Shown piece after piece: positions 1-7,563 of a DNA stretch of 33,458 bases; within the stretch, counting starts at the first letter, position 1, and each line of letters begins with the position of its first letter. The translations under genes and the position numbers were made by a program. Under the pieces are notes generated by a model, which was not told where the DNA came from, made no database searches, and worked only from the letters and a program-made list of their open reading frames with translations. This DNA is from Bryobacterales bacterium (GTDB lineage: Bacteria; Acidobacteriota; Terriglobia; Bryobacterales; Bryobacteraceae). The stretch spans positions 1 to 33,458 of the forward strand of contig PMVV01000425.1 in NCBI GenBank assembly GCA_003166475.1, read 5' to 3'.

Positions 1-491
1 GAAACCAAGGAGCCATCTACCAGACTATAGCTGAAGCCAAACGAAATGTCCAGCGGAGACGCAATAAACAACAGAAATTTTGGGGGCGATTGCATGTTCC
101 GGCACCACGCTTACGAGCGGCGTTAATCCCGTTGCAAAAAGTACGTGGCATTAGCCAAGATTGGCCGCCCTCCAACCTGCGCAGGCCGGGCCGGGCGTCC
201 TCCGGCGAGCACATCGCGACCTCGTACGCCGACTACGGCGATCTGCGTGAGGGAAGCAAGCTTCTGGATGGCATTGCGGTCATACAGCCGCGGCCGCTCA
301 ATATCGGCGAAGGCGTGCGCGCCCAGCGCGGCTGGTTCGACGTGCTGCGCGTGACATTGGGGAACGCAATCGGCAATGCGCGCGCAAGCCGCGCAAAAAC
401 GCCCTTGCCACTCCGCGCGCCATGCGGCATATTGGAATGCTAGGGTGGAAGGTACGCAATAGAACGATTGCGTGCGCCACAGGGGGATCGC
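1..491. other. Left-edge stretch without a convincing gene
   Basis: No ORF here has a recognisable domain. A plus-strand frame is open from the window edge to 443. Its first ~30 residues are rich in Lys, Arg and Gln and could be the tail of a gene starting outside the window; the rest looks non-coding. The minus-strand frame that is open from 123 to 1532 is a shadow of the permease over most of its length. On the minus strand a TATAGT box lies near position 30, just before an ATG at 12-14, so a gene could begin there and read leftwards out of the window. None of this can be settled from the visible sequence. Confidence 0.35.
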
Positions 492-821
492 ATGATCGAA
501 GAACACGAGTTCAAGAAGCACACTCACGAAGCATTGACGGCTTTGCAGGGGGACCTGGTGCTGGCCGGTGACGACTATGGCTTCCAGTCCAGTCTGCATG
601 GCGGCGCGATTGCCATCTCCTTCGACCGACCGCCGGGCAAATTCACGGTTGTGCCGGACGCCGCCACGGGGCAGATCAAGGCGATGCTGGGGGCCCGCAG
701 CTATAAGCTCGATTGGGACATCGTGGAGAACACTTTCGTCCACACCGAGACAGGCCAGACCTTGAAGGAACTGGTCGAGCAGGCCATCAGCAAGCACTTG
801 AAGAAGGACGTGGAACTCTAG
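492..821 (+). CDS. cyaY: Frataxin/CyaY-like iron-binding protein
   Basis: A 109-residue protein that looks like the frataxin/CyaY family. That family binds iron on an acidic first helix and modulates Fe-S cluster assembly in the cytoplasm. The fit is by pattern: an N-terminal helix with acidic residues (MIEEHEFKKHTHEALTALQ), then a beta sheet, then the hallmark C-terminal region with a YKLDWD strand (compare the YDW of CyaY), a strand carrying FVHTETGQ, and a final helix (TLKELVEQAISKHL). The ATG at 492 was chosen because AGGGGGATC lies just upstream; the frame is also open further 5'. The permease follows 12 bases later, so the two may be co-transcribed. No Fe-S assembly genes are visible nearby. 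The family call is fairly secure; the symbol is tentative. Confidence 0.7.
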   Translation: MIEEHEFKKHTHEALTALQGDLVLAGDDYGFQSSLHGGAIAISFDRPPGKFTVVPDAATGQIKAMLGARSYKLDWDIVENTFVHTETGQTLKELVEQAISKHLKKDVEL

Positions 822-833
822 GCGCGCGGCGCG

Positions 834-2282
834 ATGTCTTTGCCGGAACAGGATCGCTCCGACCTGGGCCGCTTCGGATACGCCCAGGAACTGTTCCGCG
901 GCATGGGCGGCTTCTCCAACTTCGCCATTTCCTTTTCCATCATTTCGATTCTGACCGGTGCGGTCACGCTGTTCGGCTATGGCCTCGAAATGGGCGGCCC
1001 GCTGGAGATGACGCTGGGCTGGCCGCTGGCTACCGTCTTCACGCTGGTGGTGGCCGCCAGCATGGCCGAGTTGTGTTCGGCCTATCCCACCGCCGGCGCC
1101 ACCTACCATTGGGCGGCCGACCTGGGCGGCAAAGGCTGGGGCTGGCTGGTAGCCTGGCTGAACATCGTTGGGCTGATCGCCGCGCAGGCCGGCATCAACT
1201 ACAGTTGCGCCCAATTCATCCTGCCGTTTCTGCATCTGCCTTCCACGCCATTCAACCTGTTCTCGATGTTCGCGTTCATCCTGCTGAACCAGGGCATTCT
1301 GAATCACTACGGCATCCGGCTGGTGGCGATCTTGAACGATTTCAGCGTGACGGTGCACATCGCCGGCGTGGCCGTGGTAGTGCTCGCGCTGTTCTTTCTC
1401 GCGCCAAAACAACCCGTGCCGTTTCTGTTTGCGGCGGTGAATAGCAACGGACGCTCGCTGTACTGGTGGGCCTTCGTGCTGGGGCTGCTGCAGGCGCAGT
1501 GGACCTACACCGGGTTCGACGCCTCGGCGCACATGGCCGAGGAGACGCGCGATCCCCGGCGGCGGGCGCCCTGGGGCATCGTGCTGTCGGTCGCGGTTTC
1601 CGGGGTGGCGGGTTACTTTCTGTTGCTGGCGCTAACGCTGGCCATCCGCAGCATTCCCGCGGTATTGGCCGCCAAGGACGCGCAGGGCAACCAGATCCCC
1701 GCGGTGATCGCCATCCTGCAACAGGCACTGGGCGCGCGGGCGGGCAACGCCATGGCGGCGCTGGCGTCCATGGCCATGTGGTTTTGCGGACTGGCGTGCG
1801 TCACATCGGCGTCGCGCGCGCTGTATTCGCTCGCCCGCGACCACGGCACGCCTTTGGCGGATCAGGTGCGCTGGGTCAGCCCGCGCCACGGCACGCCCGC
1901 GCCGGCCATCTGGCTGATCGTAGCGGCGTCGATGGCTGCCATGCTCTGGACCAAGGCGGTGCCGGTGGTGACATCGCTCAGCACGGTCGCGCTGTATCTG
2001 GCCTACACCATTCCGATCGCGCTGGCATGGCGGGCGCGGCAGGCCGGGTCGGATTGGCCGAGCCAGGCGGTATGGAGCCTGGGCCGCTTCGGCGCGCCGC
2101 TGAACCTGGTGGCTGTGGTGTTTGCGGCCTTTATCTGCGTGGTGCTGATCATGCCGCCCAATGAGCTGGCGGGGAAGACTCTGGCTGGCCTGTTAGTGGG
2201 CTTGGGTGTGTTGTATGTGGCTGTGGTGCGGAAGAGGTTCAAGGGGCCGGAGTGGAGCCGGGATCGGCAAGGGATATACTAA
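834..2282 (+). CDS. APC-superfamily amino acid permease
   Basis: A 482-residue inner-membrane transporter of the amino acid-polyamine-organocation superfamily. By sequence style it is closest to the amino acid/choline (GABA permease-like) branch: the N-terminus has GYAQELFRGMGGFSNFAISFS followed by a glycine-rich first membrane helix, and there is a conserved AYPTAGATYHWAADLGG segment around residues 82-98. About twelve hydrophobic helices can be counted. A GFDASAHMAEETRDPRRRAPWG-type loop sits near residues 228-249, as in GABA and choline permeases. The substrate cannot be read from sequence. The last ~39 codons (2151-2268) occur again in decayed form at 3426-3540, on the far side of the downstream TA module. 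Confidence 0.9.
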   Translation: MSLPEQDRSDLGRFGYAQELFRGMGGFSNFAISFSIISILTGAVTLFGYGLEMGGPLEMTLGWPLATVFTLVVAASMAELCSAYPTAGATYHWAADLGGKGWGWLVAWLNIVGLIAAQAGINYSCAQFILPFLHLPSTPFNLFSMFAFILLNQGILNHYGIRLVAILNDFSVTVHIAGVAVVVLALFFLAPKQPVPFLFAAVNSNGRSLYWWAFVLGLLQAQWTYTGFDASAHMAEETRDPRRRAPWGIVLSVAVSGVAGYFLLLALTLAIRSIPAVLAAKDAQGNQIPAVIAILQQALGARAGNAMAALASMAMWFCGLACVTSASRALYSLARDHGTPLADQVRWVSPRHGTPAPAIWLIVAASMAAMLWTKAVPVVTSLSTVALYLAYTIPIALAWRARQAGSDWPSQAVWSLGRFGAPLNLVAVVFAAFICVVLIMPPNELAGKTLAGLLVGLGVLYVAVVRKRFKGPEWSRDRQGIY

Positions 2283-2296
2283 GAGTCAGGCGGAAT

Positions 2297-2575
2297 ATGC
2301 AACTCCAGCTCGAAGTGCCCGAGGACGTGATGGAAGCGCTCCAACATGGTTGGGGGGACCTGCCACGACACGCACTGGAGGCGCTCGCCGTGGAAGGCTA
2401 CCGCTCCGGTGCGCTCACTACCGCACAGGTTGGGCGAATGCTTGGGTACGAGTCTCGCATGGAAGTGGATGCCCTTTTGGATCGGGCTGGTGTGCACTAC
2501 GATTACTCGGACGAGGAACTGGAGCGAGAGATCGAGACTCATCGCAGCTTGCTTCCGCCGGACGTTCCGCGTTAG
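2297..2575 (+). CDS. UPF0175-family antitoxin
   Basis: A 92-residue protein of the UPF0175 family, small DNA-binding proteins usually paired with a PIN-like DUF3368 toxin. The pattern is typical: an N-terminal strand MQLQLEVPEDVMEAL, a helix RHALEALAVEGYRSGALTTAQ, the turn VGRMLGYESRMEVDALLDRAGV resembling a helix-turn-helix, and a short acidic tail with YSDEELEREIE. The ATG at 2297 gives the family's usual N-terminus. The frame is open further upstream, into the permease 3' end, but that part is not family-like. The DUF3368 gene follows after 21 bases, so the two form a pair. Role as antitoxin and autoregulator is inferred from the family. Confidence 0.85.
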   Translation: MQLQLEVPEDVMEALQHGWGDLPRHALEALAVEGYRSGALTTAQVGRMLGYESRMEVDALLDRAGVHYDYSDEELEREIETHRSLLPPDVPR

Positions 2576-2596
2576 GTTGACCGTTTGTGAGCCCGA

Positions 2597-3094
2597 ATGG
2601 TGGTCATTGCGGATACGACTCCCCTAAACCATCTGGTCCTCATCGGCTGTGAGCGTCTCCTCCATCAACTCTATGCCCGGGTGTTAATTCCAGCGCAAGT
2701 CCTGGGTGAACTGCGGGCAGCGAAGGCGCCACCCATGGTGCGTGGCTTTGCGCGAAGGCTGCCTGAGTGGATCGAGGTTCACGAAGTTGCGCTCCCGGAT
2801 GACCGCGCGCTAGCCCGGCTGGACGCGGGAGAAGCGGCGGTGATCGTATTGGCCCAGAGACTTGCTGCGGACCTGGCGATCATCGACGAAACACAGGGCC
2901 GGCGAGAGGCTGCCAGCAGGAACCTGGTCGTAACGGGTACGTTGACAGTTCTTCTGATTGCCGCCGAGCGTGACCTGATCGATTTCCCGCCCACCGTCGC
3001 GCGATTGCGGCAATCCGGATTTCGAGCATCCACGAAACTGATTGAGCGGTTTCTCGATCGGGACCGCGCGCGCCGGGAATCCAGAGGCGCGTAG
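2597..3094 (+). CDS. DUF3368 PIN-like toxin
   Basis: A 165-residue protein of the DUF3368 family, a branch of the PIN-domain nucleases, and probable toxin of the UPF0175 protein just upstream. PIN-type acidic positions are visible: D6 in VVIADTTPLNHL, E38 in LIPAQVLGELR, D76 and E79 in LDAGEAAVIVLA, and D97 and E98 in AIIDETQGR. The family also shows the conserved R and G of the EAASRNLVVTGTLTVL segment near residues 104-119. It appears intact and full length. It is the only gene pair lying between the permease and its decayed 3' copy, which suggests it arrived as an insertion. RNase activity is inferred from the PIN fold. Confidence 0.85.
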   Translation: MVVIADTTPLNHLVLIGCERLLHQLYARVLIPAQVLGELRAAKAPPMVRGFARRLPEWIEVHEVALPDDRALARLDAGEAAVIVLAQRLAADLAIIDETQGRREAASRNLVVTGTLTVLLIAAERDLIDFPPTVARLRQSGFRASTKLIERFLDRDRARRESRGA

Positions 3095-3185
3095 GGCCAC
3101 TAACCGGCCGGCCATCCAGACGAACAGCAATTCGGCGACTCAATCGGCGCGGGGCACCAGGGCACCGGGTCGTGCAGGAATTAGT

Positions 3186-3320
3186 CACCCGTGCCGGATC
3201 GCCACCACGTCGCCACCCTTGACAATGTGCACCTCGCCCTGCAGACTGCCGCAGCATACCCCTTTTGCGCAGCCCCGCATGTCCGCCTACGTCCACCAGC
3301 GATTTCCAGTTCACGACCTC
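3186..3320 (-). pseudogene. Decayed copy of the ychF 3' end
   Basis: This stretch closely matches the last ~45 codons and stop of the ychF gene at 5067-6140, in the same orientation. Translated on the minus strand it begins NWKSLVDVGGHAGLRKRGML, against NWKSLVDLGGYAGLREKGML in YchF. The frame then shifts at an added short segment near 3241-3250, after which the match resumes in another frame (VKGGDVVAIRHG) and ends at the equivalent stop. The alignment was done by eye. Nothing upstream of the fragment would allow expression of a YchF-like protein, so this is debris. Confidence 0.85.
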
Positions 3321-3336
3321 GGGCCGAAACGGCTTG

Positions 3337-3423
3337 CGGCGATTTGCGGCAAGGTGGAAGCCGAGTTGCCGAGCTCCCTGCCGACGAGCGCAAGGAGTAA
3401 ATGGCGAGTTACGGTCTGAGTGA
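3337..3423 (+). pseudogene. Decayed internal ychF fragment, inverted
   Basis: This is a second ychF-derived piece, in the opposite orientation to the previous one. Read on the plus strand it matches the ychF coding strand around residues 229-262 (gene positions about 5355-5455): AICGKVEAEL, then a one-base deletion, then the region encoding EYMASYGLSE with the TAC codon changed to a TAA stop. The one-base deletion and the stop codon show that it is not functional. Its junction with the neighbouring ychF fragment therefore marks an inversion as well as a deletion. Confidence 0.8.
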
Positions 3424-3425
3424 CG

Positions 3426-3540
3426 ATGCCGCCGAATGAACCAGCGGGGAAGACTCTCGCTGGCCTGCTGGCGGGCTTGGGCGTGTTGTACGCGCCAGTG
3501 GTGCGGAAGAGTTCAAGGGGCCGGAGTGGAGCCGGCATGG
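3426..3540 (+). pseudogene. Decayed copy of the permease 3' end
   Basis: About 115 bases closely match permease positions 2151-2268 (the codons for MPPNELAGKTLAGLLVGLGVLY and onward). Here they read MPPNEPAGKTLAGLLAGLGVLY, in the same orientation. Most changes are single substitutions, and one base is lost near 3510 (AAGAGTTC for AAGAGGTTC). With the authentic permease end it forms a pair of direct repeats that enclose the UPF0175/DUF3368 module and the ychF debris. Its last part overlaps the 3' end of the minus-strand gene at 3513-5057. Confidence 0.85.
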
Positions 3541-5057
3541 CGATGGCCGGTCGTAGTGGAAGCCTGCGCCGCCAAAGTCCGTTGTACATCCACCAGCAGT
3601 ATCATCACCGGATCGCCACGCGCGCGCATTTCGTTTTTCACGCGACTGATTTCGCCCGACGTAGCGTCGGTCGCCCCGTTCATCAGCCGGGAAACCTCCA
3701 GGTACCACTCCGGCGGGCTGCCGCGCTCGACCTCAGAGTTCTTCAGGAAATCGATGTAACTGTGCAGCACGTGTTCGCGCAACGAGCCGGACGGCGCTAT
3801 ATCGAGCAATCCGGCATACATGAAGCAGACCTCGTGGAAGTAAGACTCCGCGGGTTCGTCGTTGTCCTGTTTCCACTCCTCGAGTCTGCTCAGAAACTCC
3901 TGCGCCGCGGCTTGCCATTCGGGCGTGCTTCTTTGTTCCACGGTCAGAAACTGGGCCATGTGATCGGGACGCGTGCCCTTCGCGCTGTTGAGCGCCTGCT
4001 GTTCGTCCGTGCCAAAGCGCAAAAGCTTGTAGTCCGCCATCACTTTCCGGGCCGCCGGCTTGGACCAGAACTCATAGACTTTCGCCGCTTCCCCTACTGA
4101 CACGGGTTTCATCTCATCGGGAGTGATAGGAGCCACCGCGCCTTCTCCCGCCAGCGGCACTAACATCTGGTTGAACGTCTCCGCCAACCGGCCGCCCGAG
4201 TAAGCCTTGGGACTCTCCGCGCATCTGGCTGCCTGGAAATGCCTCACCAGGTACGCGCGGAAACTGGCCACCAGGGATTGCGGCGAGTACCCGCTCTGCC
4301 GGCAGCGGTCGGCGAATGTCAGCACTTCGTCGATCAGCCCCGGATTCGTTACGGCGGTGAATGTCCGGTCGTCGCTATTCAGTTGTTGGATACTCGCCAC
4401 CAGCACGCCGGTCAGCCGCGCCAATTCATCCGAAGTGAGCTTTTGAGCCGCGATCATGCGGATGGCTGGCTCTAACTGCGTAGGCGAAGTGAGGCCGCCC
4501 AGATACTCTTCCGCGAAGTCGACGTGCTTGCCCTTGGCGCGCTCTTGCGGGGTGAATGCCTGTGCGAAGACCTGTCCCAGAGTCTCAAAAACAATGTCCG
4601 GCAACTCTCGCATGGAGTCGGCGCACGTGTGAGCAGGGAACTGCAAGATCGGAATCTCACGAAACAAGGCGACCGCCTTCTTGCGGTCCAGGGCCAGCGT
4701 GCCGCTCACCGCTCGGCAGCGCAACGAAAGCGCGTCCAGTTTGGCGTGCAATGCCCCGGATCGCACGCCAGGGTCGGAATCGGTATTCAGCGCCCGTGCG
4801 ACCGCCGCGCTCAGTGCGACCGGGTACTTCGCCGCCCCCGCCATGTGGAACGCCTGGTCTAGCAACTCCAGCTTCCAGGCCGGGTCGGTAACGCGGCCGG
4901 ACTCGACGATGCGAATCAGAATATCGGCGGCCAACTCAGGCGGCGCCACCGGAGCCGCATCCACCAGAGCGCGAATCTCTTTGGGCCGCTCCGCCGCGTC
5001 AGCCAGAAGCGCCGGCGCCAGCGAAAGGAATAGCAGCGCTATCGAACGCACCTTCAA
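3513..5057 (-). CDS. Secreted protein of unknown function
   Basis: A 514-residue protein that I do not recognise. The N-terminus is a clear signal peptide (MKVRSIALLFLSLAPALLADAAE), so the mature protein is probably exported. The rest is mainly alpha-helical, with repeated helix pairs in the first 120 residues reminiscent of a TPR or armadillo-like solenoid, and no membrane helix. The gene lies 9 bases downstream of the ychF stop on the same strand and is probably co-transcribed with it. The final ~10 residues (HRHAGSTPAP) and the stop codon fall in the decayed permease copy at 3426-3540. The original C-terminus was therefore probably cut off and replaced when that DNA was rearranged. Confidence 0.7.
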   Translation of the reverse strand: MKVRSIALLFLSLAPALLADAAERPKEIRALVDAAPVAPPELAADILIRIVESGRVTDPAWKLELLDQAFHMAGAAKYPVALSAAVARALNTDSDPGVRSGALHAKLDALSLRCRAVSGTLALDRKKAVALFREIPILQFPAHTCADSMRELPDIVFETLGQVFAQAFTPQERAKGKHVDFAEEYLGGLTSPTQLEPAIRMIAAQKLTSDELARLTGVLVASIQQLNSDDRTFTAVTNPGLIDEVLTFADRCRQSGYSPQSLVASFRAYLVRHFQAARCAESPKAYSGGRLAETFNQMLVPLAGEGAVAPITPDEMKPVSVGEAAKVYEFWSKPAARKVMADYKLLRFGTDEQQALNSAKGTRPDHMAQFLTVEQRSTPEWQAAAQEFLSRLEEWKQDNDEPAESYFHEVCFMYAGLLDIAPSGSLREHVLHSYIDFLKNSEVERGSPPEWYLEVSRLMNGATDATSGEISRVKNEMRARGDPVMILLVDVQRTLAAQASTTTGHRHAGSTPAP

Positions 5058-5066
5058 CCTCCCGCA

Positions 5067-6140
5067 TTACCCGTGCCGGATCACCAGCACGTCGCCATCC
5101 TTGACAATATACTCCTTGCCTTCCAGCCGCAGCATACCCTTTTCGCGCAGCCCCGCATACCCGCCTAAGTCCACCAGCGATTTCCAGTTCACCACTTCCG
5201 CCCGGATGAACTTCTTCTCGAAGTCCGAATGAATCGCGCCGGCCGCCTTCACCGCCGTACTGTGGAAGGGAATCGTCCAGGCGCGCACCTCGTCTTCGCC
5301 GGCGGTCAGGAACGACATCAACCCCAGCAGCGAGTAAGTCGCCGTAATCAGCCGCTCCAGGCCGGACTCACTCAGGCCGTAACTCGCCATGTACTCCTTC
5401 TGCTCCGCGGCGGGTAACTCGGCTAACTCGGCTTCCACCTTGCCGCAAATCGCCGCGACCGCAGTCTGCTTGCGTCCGGCCAGCGGACCCTGGCGGTACT
5501 CCCGCTCCTTATCGTGCAGCTTCGGCGCGTCCGCCTCGCCCAGGTTCAACACGTACAGCATGGGTTTCTGCGACAGAAACTGGAACCCGCGTATGCGCTT
5601 CTCGTCGTCCGGGCCAAGCTCCAGTTCGCGTAGCGGCTGGTTAGCGTCCACCGCCGCCTTGCACTTCTGCAATAATTCAAATTCCCGGTCCAGCTCGGGA
5701 TTCTTGATCTTCTTGCGGTCCTTGTCCAGCCGCTCCAACCGCTTTTCGATCACCACCAGGTCGCTCAGAATCAGCTCCGTCTCCACGTCTTCCAGATCGC
5801 GCAGCGGATCCAGGCTGCCTCTCTCATGCGGAATGGTATCGTCCTCGAACAGGCGCAGCACCTGCGCGAAGGCGTCCACCACGCGCAGGCTGGCGACGTA
5901 GCTGGCGTCGCGCAGGCTCTCCTTGGAGATGGCGGGCATGTCCACGTATTCCACGCTGGCATGCGTGACCTTCTTGGGTTCGAACAGCTTGGCCAGTTCC
6001 TCCAGGCGCGCGTCGGGCACCTTGGCCACGCCCACGTGCACAGCGGTCGAACCGATGCGCGTCTCCTGGTGGGCGCCGGTGAGGATGGTGAACAGGGAAG
6101 TCTTACCTACCATGGGTAGGCCGATGATGGCGGTTTTCAT
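5067..6140 (-). CDS. ychF: YchF/OLA1-type P-loop NTPase
   Basis: A 357-residue protein of the YchF (OLA1) branch of the Obg-related P-loop NTPases. These bind ribosomes and usually prefer ATP. Visible motifs: P-loop GLPMVGKTS at residues 7-15; a G4-like NLGE within YVLNLGEAD, the NxxE form that marks YchF instead of the GTPase NKxD; a long helical coiled-coil region at ~120-190 (EKRLERLDKDRKKIKNPELD); and a C-terminal TGS domain from ~residue 270, ending DGDVLVIRHG. The G3 region reads VDMPAIS where typical YchF has a DIAGL-like sequence, so this is a divergent member. Two decayed pieces of the gene lie at 3186-3423. The gene overlaps none of its neighbours. Confidence 0.88.
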   Translation of the reverse strand: MKTAIIGLPMVGKTSLFTILTGAHQETRIGSTAVHVGVAKVPDARLEELAKLFEPKKVTHASVEYVDMPAISKESLRDASYVASLRVVDAFAQVLRLFEDDTIPHERGSLDPLRDLEDVETELILSDLVVIEKRLERLDKDRKKIKNPELDREFELLQKCKAAVDANQPLRELELGPDDEKRIRGFQFLSQKPMLYVLNLGEADAPKLHDKEREYRQGPLAGRKQTAVAAICGKVEAELAELPAAEQKEYMASYGLSESGLERLITATYSLLGLMSFLTAGEDEVRAWTIPFHSTAVKAAGAIHSDFEKKFIRAEVVNWKSLVDLGGYAGLREKGMLRLEGKEYIVKDGDVLVIRHG

Positions 6141-6150
6141 ATGGAAGTGT

Positions 6151-6209
6151 GTCCTTCAGGACCCGTTGCGGGTCTGGAGACCCGCTGCAGGCGTGGACGC
6201 CCGCCCCAC
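6151..6209. repeat. Intergenic hairpin repeat, copy 1
   Basis: A run of short palindromes between moxR and ychF: GTCC-TTCA-GGAC, then GACCCG-ttg-CGGGTC, GGGTCT-gg-AGACCC and GGCGT-gg-ACGCC, ending in CGCCCCAC. The CCCCAC edge and the chained hairpins recur at 12748, 14072, 21326, 25098 and 30269. It could act as a processing hairpin or weak terminator between the two minus-strand genes. Confidence 0.7.
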
Positions 6210-6231
6210 GATTCTGCATGACGTACTTGCA

Positions 6232-7215
6232 CTAAAGGGGCACGTCCGTCTGGTTGAGGATCTCTTCGATGATGCGGTCGCCCAGGTCGGAGCGCCGCTG
6301 GGCCAGCGCCGTGCGCGTATTGACCATCACGCGATGCCCGAAGACCGGCGCCGCCAGGCGTTTCACGTCGTCCGGAATGGCGTATTCGCGCCCCTCCAGC
6401 AGCGCCAGCGCCTGCACCGCACGGAACAGCGCTTGCGAGCCGCGCGGGCTGACCCCGAGGGTGAGCGATTCGTGCGCGCGAGTCTTTTCCACGATGGCCA
6501 GCATGTAATCCACCAGCGACTCTTCCACTGCCACGCGCTGCACCGAGGCCTGCAGCCGTACGATGTCATCGCCGGAAAGCACCGGGCGCACGCTGTCGGC
6601 GGTGGCCATCTCGATATTGCGCAGGATCTCGCGCTCGCTGGCCGAGTCCGGGTAGCCGATGCGCAGGCGCATCAGGAAGCGATCCATCTGCGACTCGGGC
6701 AGCGGGTAAGTGCCGTGGTGCTCCACCGGGTTTTGCGTGGCGATCACCATGAAGGGGCGGGGCAGCAGGTGCGGGCGGCCGTCGATGGTCACCTGGCTCT
6801 CGTTCATGGCTTCCAGCAGCGCCGACTGGGTTTTGGGCGTGGTGCGATTGATTTCGTCGGCCAGCAGGAAATTGGTGAAGACGGGACCCGGCTTGAATTC
6901 GAACGCCTCGGAATGCGCATTGTAAATGGTGACGCCCAGCACGTCGCTGGGCAGCATGTCGCTGGTGAATTGCAGACGGTGGAAGCCGCAGGCCACGGCG
7001 CGCGCCAGCGATTGGGCCAGCGTAGTTTTCCCCACGCCCGGCACGTCCTCGATCAGCAGATGGCCGCGCGCCAGCAGACAGACCAGCGAGAGCCGTACGA
7101 CTTCGGGCTTCCCCCGGATTGCCGATTGCACGGCCCTGTCCAGTTCGCCCAACCTGGAGAGCAACTGCGGCGCAAAAGGAACCGGCGGGACGAGCATGGT
7201 TTCCCGCTGCGGCAT
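6232..7215 (-). CDS. MoxR-family AAA+ ATPase
   Basis: A 327-residue AAA+ ATPase of the MoxR group. These are chaperone-like ATPases that mature or insert metal cofactors and often act with von Willebrand-domain partners. Motifs: Walker A VPGVGKTT at 58-65; Walker B LLADEINR with D120 and E121; sensor-1 region ATQNPVEHHGTYPLPESQMDRF; and a C-terminal lid domain with GVSPRGSQALFRAVQALALLEGREYAIPDDV. The usual DUF58 or VWA partner is not visible here. A TACAAT box lies 8-13 bases upstream of the first ATG (7215). The second ATG, at residue 7, is thus a credible alternative start. Confidence 0.9.
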   Translation of the reverse strand: MPQRETMLVPPVPFAPQLLSRLGELDRAVQSAIRGKPEVVRLSLVCLLARGHLLIEDVPGVGKTTLAQSLARAVACGFHRLQFTSDMLPSDVLGVTIYNAHSEAFEFKPGPVFTNFLLADEINRTTPKTQSALLEAMNESQVTIDGRPHLLPRPFMVIATQNPVEHHGTYPLPESQMDRFLMRLRIGYPDSASEREILRNIEMATADSVRPVLSGDDIVRLQASVQRVAVEESLVDYMLAIVEKTRAHESLTLGVSPRGSQALFRAVQALALLEGREYAIPDDVKRLAAPVFGHRVMVNTRTALAQRRSDLGDRIIEEILNQTDVPL

Positions 7216-7563
7216 TCAACGCTATTGTAACGCAGGGTGGGGCGGGGGCTTCCGCCTGGGGTGACCGAGGCGTGCGCGTGTACGAGACAAGAATGGAGAG
7301 CGCGAGAAGCTCAGGAAACGCCGCAAGATCCATACTACCTGTCTTCATGCAGCGGGCGAGGGGACAGCGGGTCGGGGGCCGCTGACTATCCAGGCGCCGC
7401 GGTCTTGTACCCTTCGTCCGCTCAGGAAAACTTCCGCCTGGCTCGTTCTTATCCGCGTTCATCTGCGTTCATCCGCGGCCAATATGGGGTTTTGGTTTTC
7501 GCGTTGCGCCGGACCCACAGGGCACCCCGTCAGGGAGCGGGCGTGAGGTATCCTGTACCTCAT
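7216..7563. other. Intergenic region between divergent moxR and DUF1697 genes
   Basis: About 350 bases with no supported gene. The stretch holds the promoter region of the minus-strand moxR gene (TACAAT near 7223-7228), a solo copy of the GxxExxY-associated repeat (7448-7480) and, near 7534-7548, a CCGTCAGGGAG motif like the right arm of the hairpin at 31936-31999. The plus-strand frame that opens at 7237 continues into DUF1697, but its N-terminal part is low-complexity and not family-like. Confidence 0.55.
7448..7480. repeat. Solo repeat related to GxxExxY cassette ends
   Basis: A 33-base stretch built on an imperfect CGTTCATCTG-type repeat. Aligned with 28951-28983, the right end of the GxxExxY cassette, it matches at 24 of 33 positions, and all nine differences are C/T exchanges. 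There is no GxxExxY gene here, so this is a lone end or remnant. Confidence 0.65.

Noticed and set aside
123-1532. Long minus-strand ORF (469 codons) opposite the permease
   Set aside because: Its protein is rich in His, Gln and Arg, lacks any domain, and covers the permease coding strand: a GC-driven shadow.
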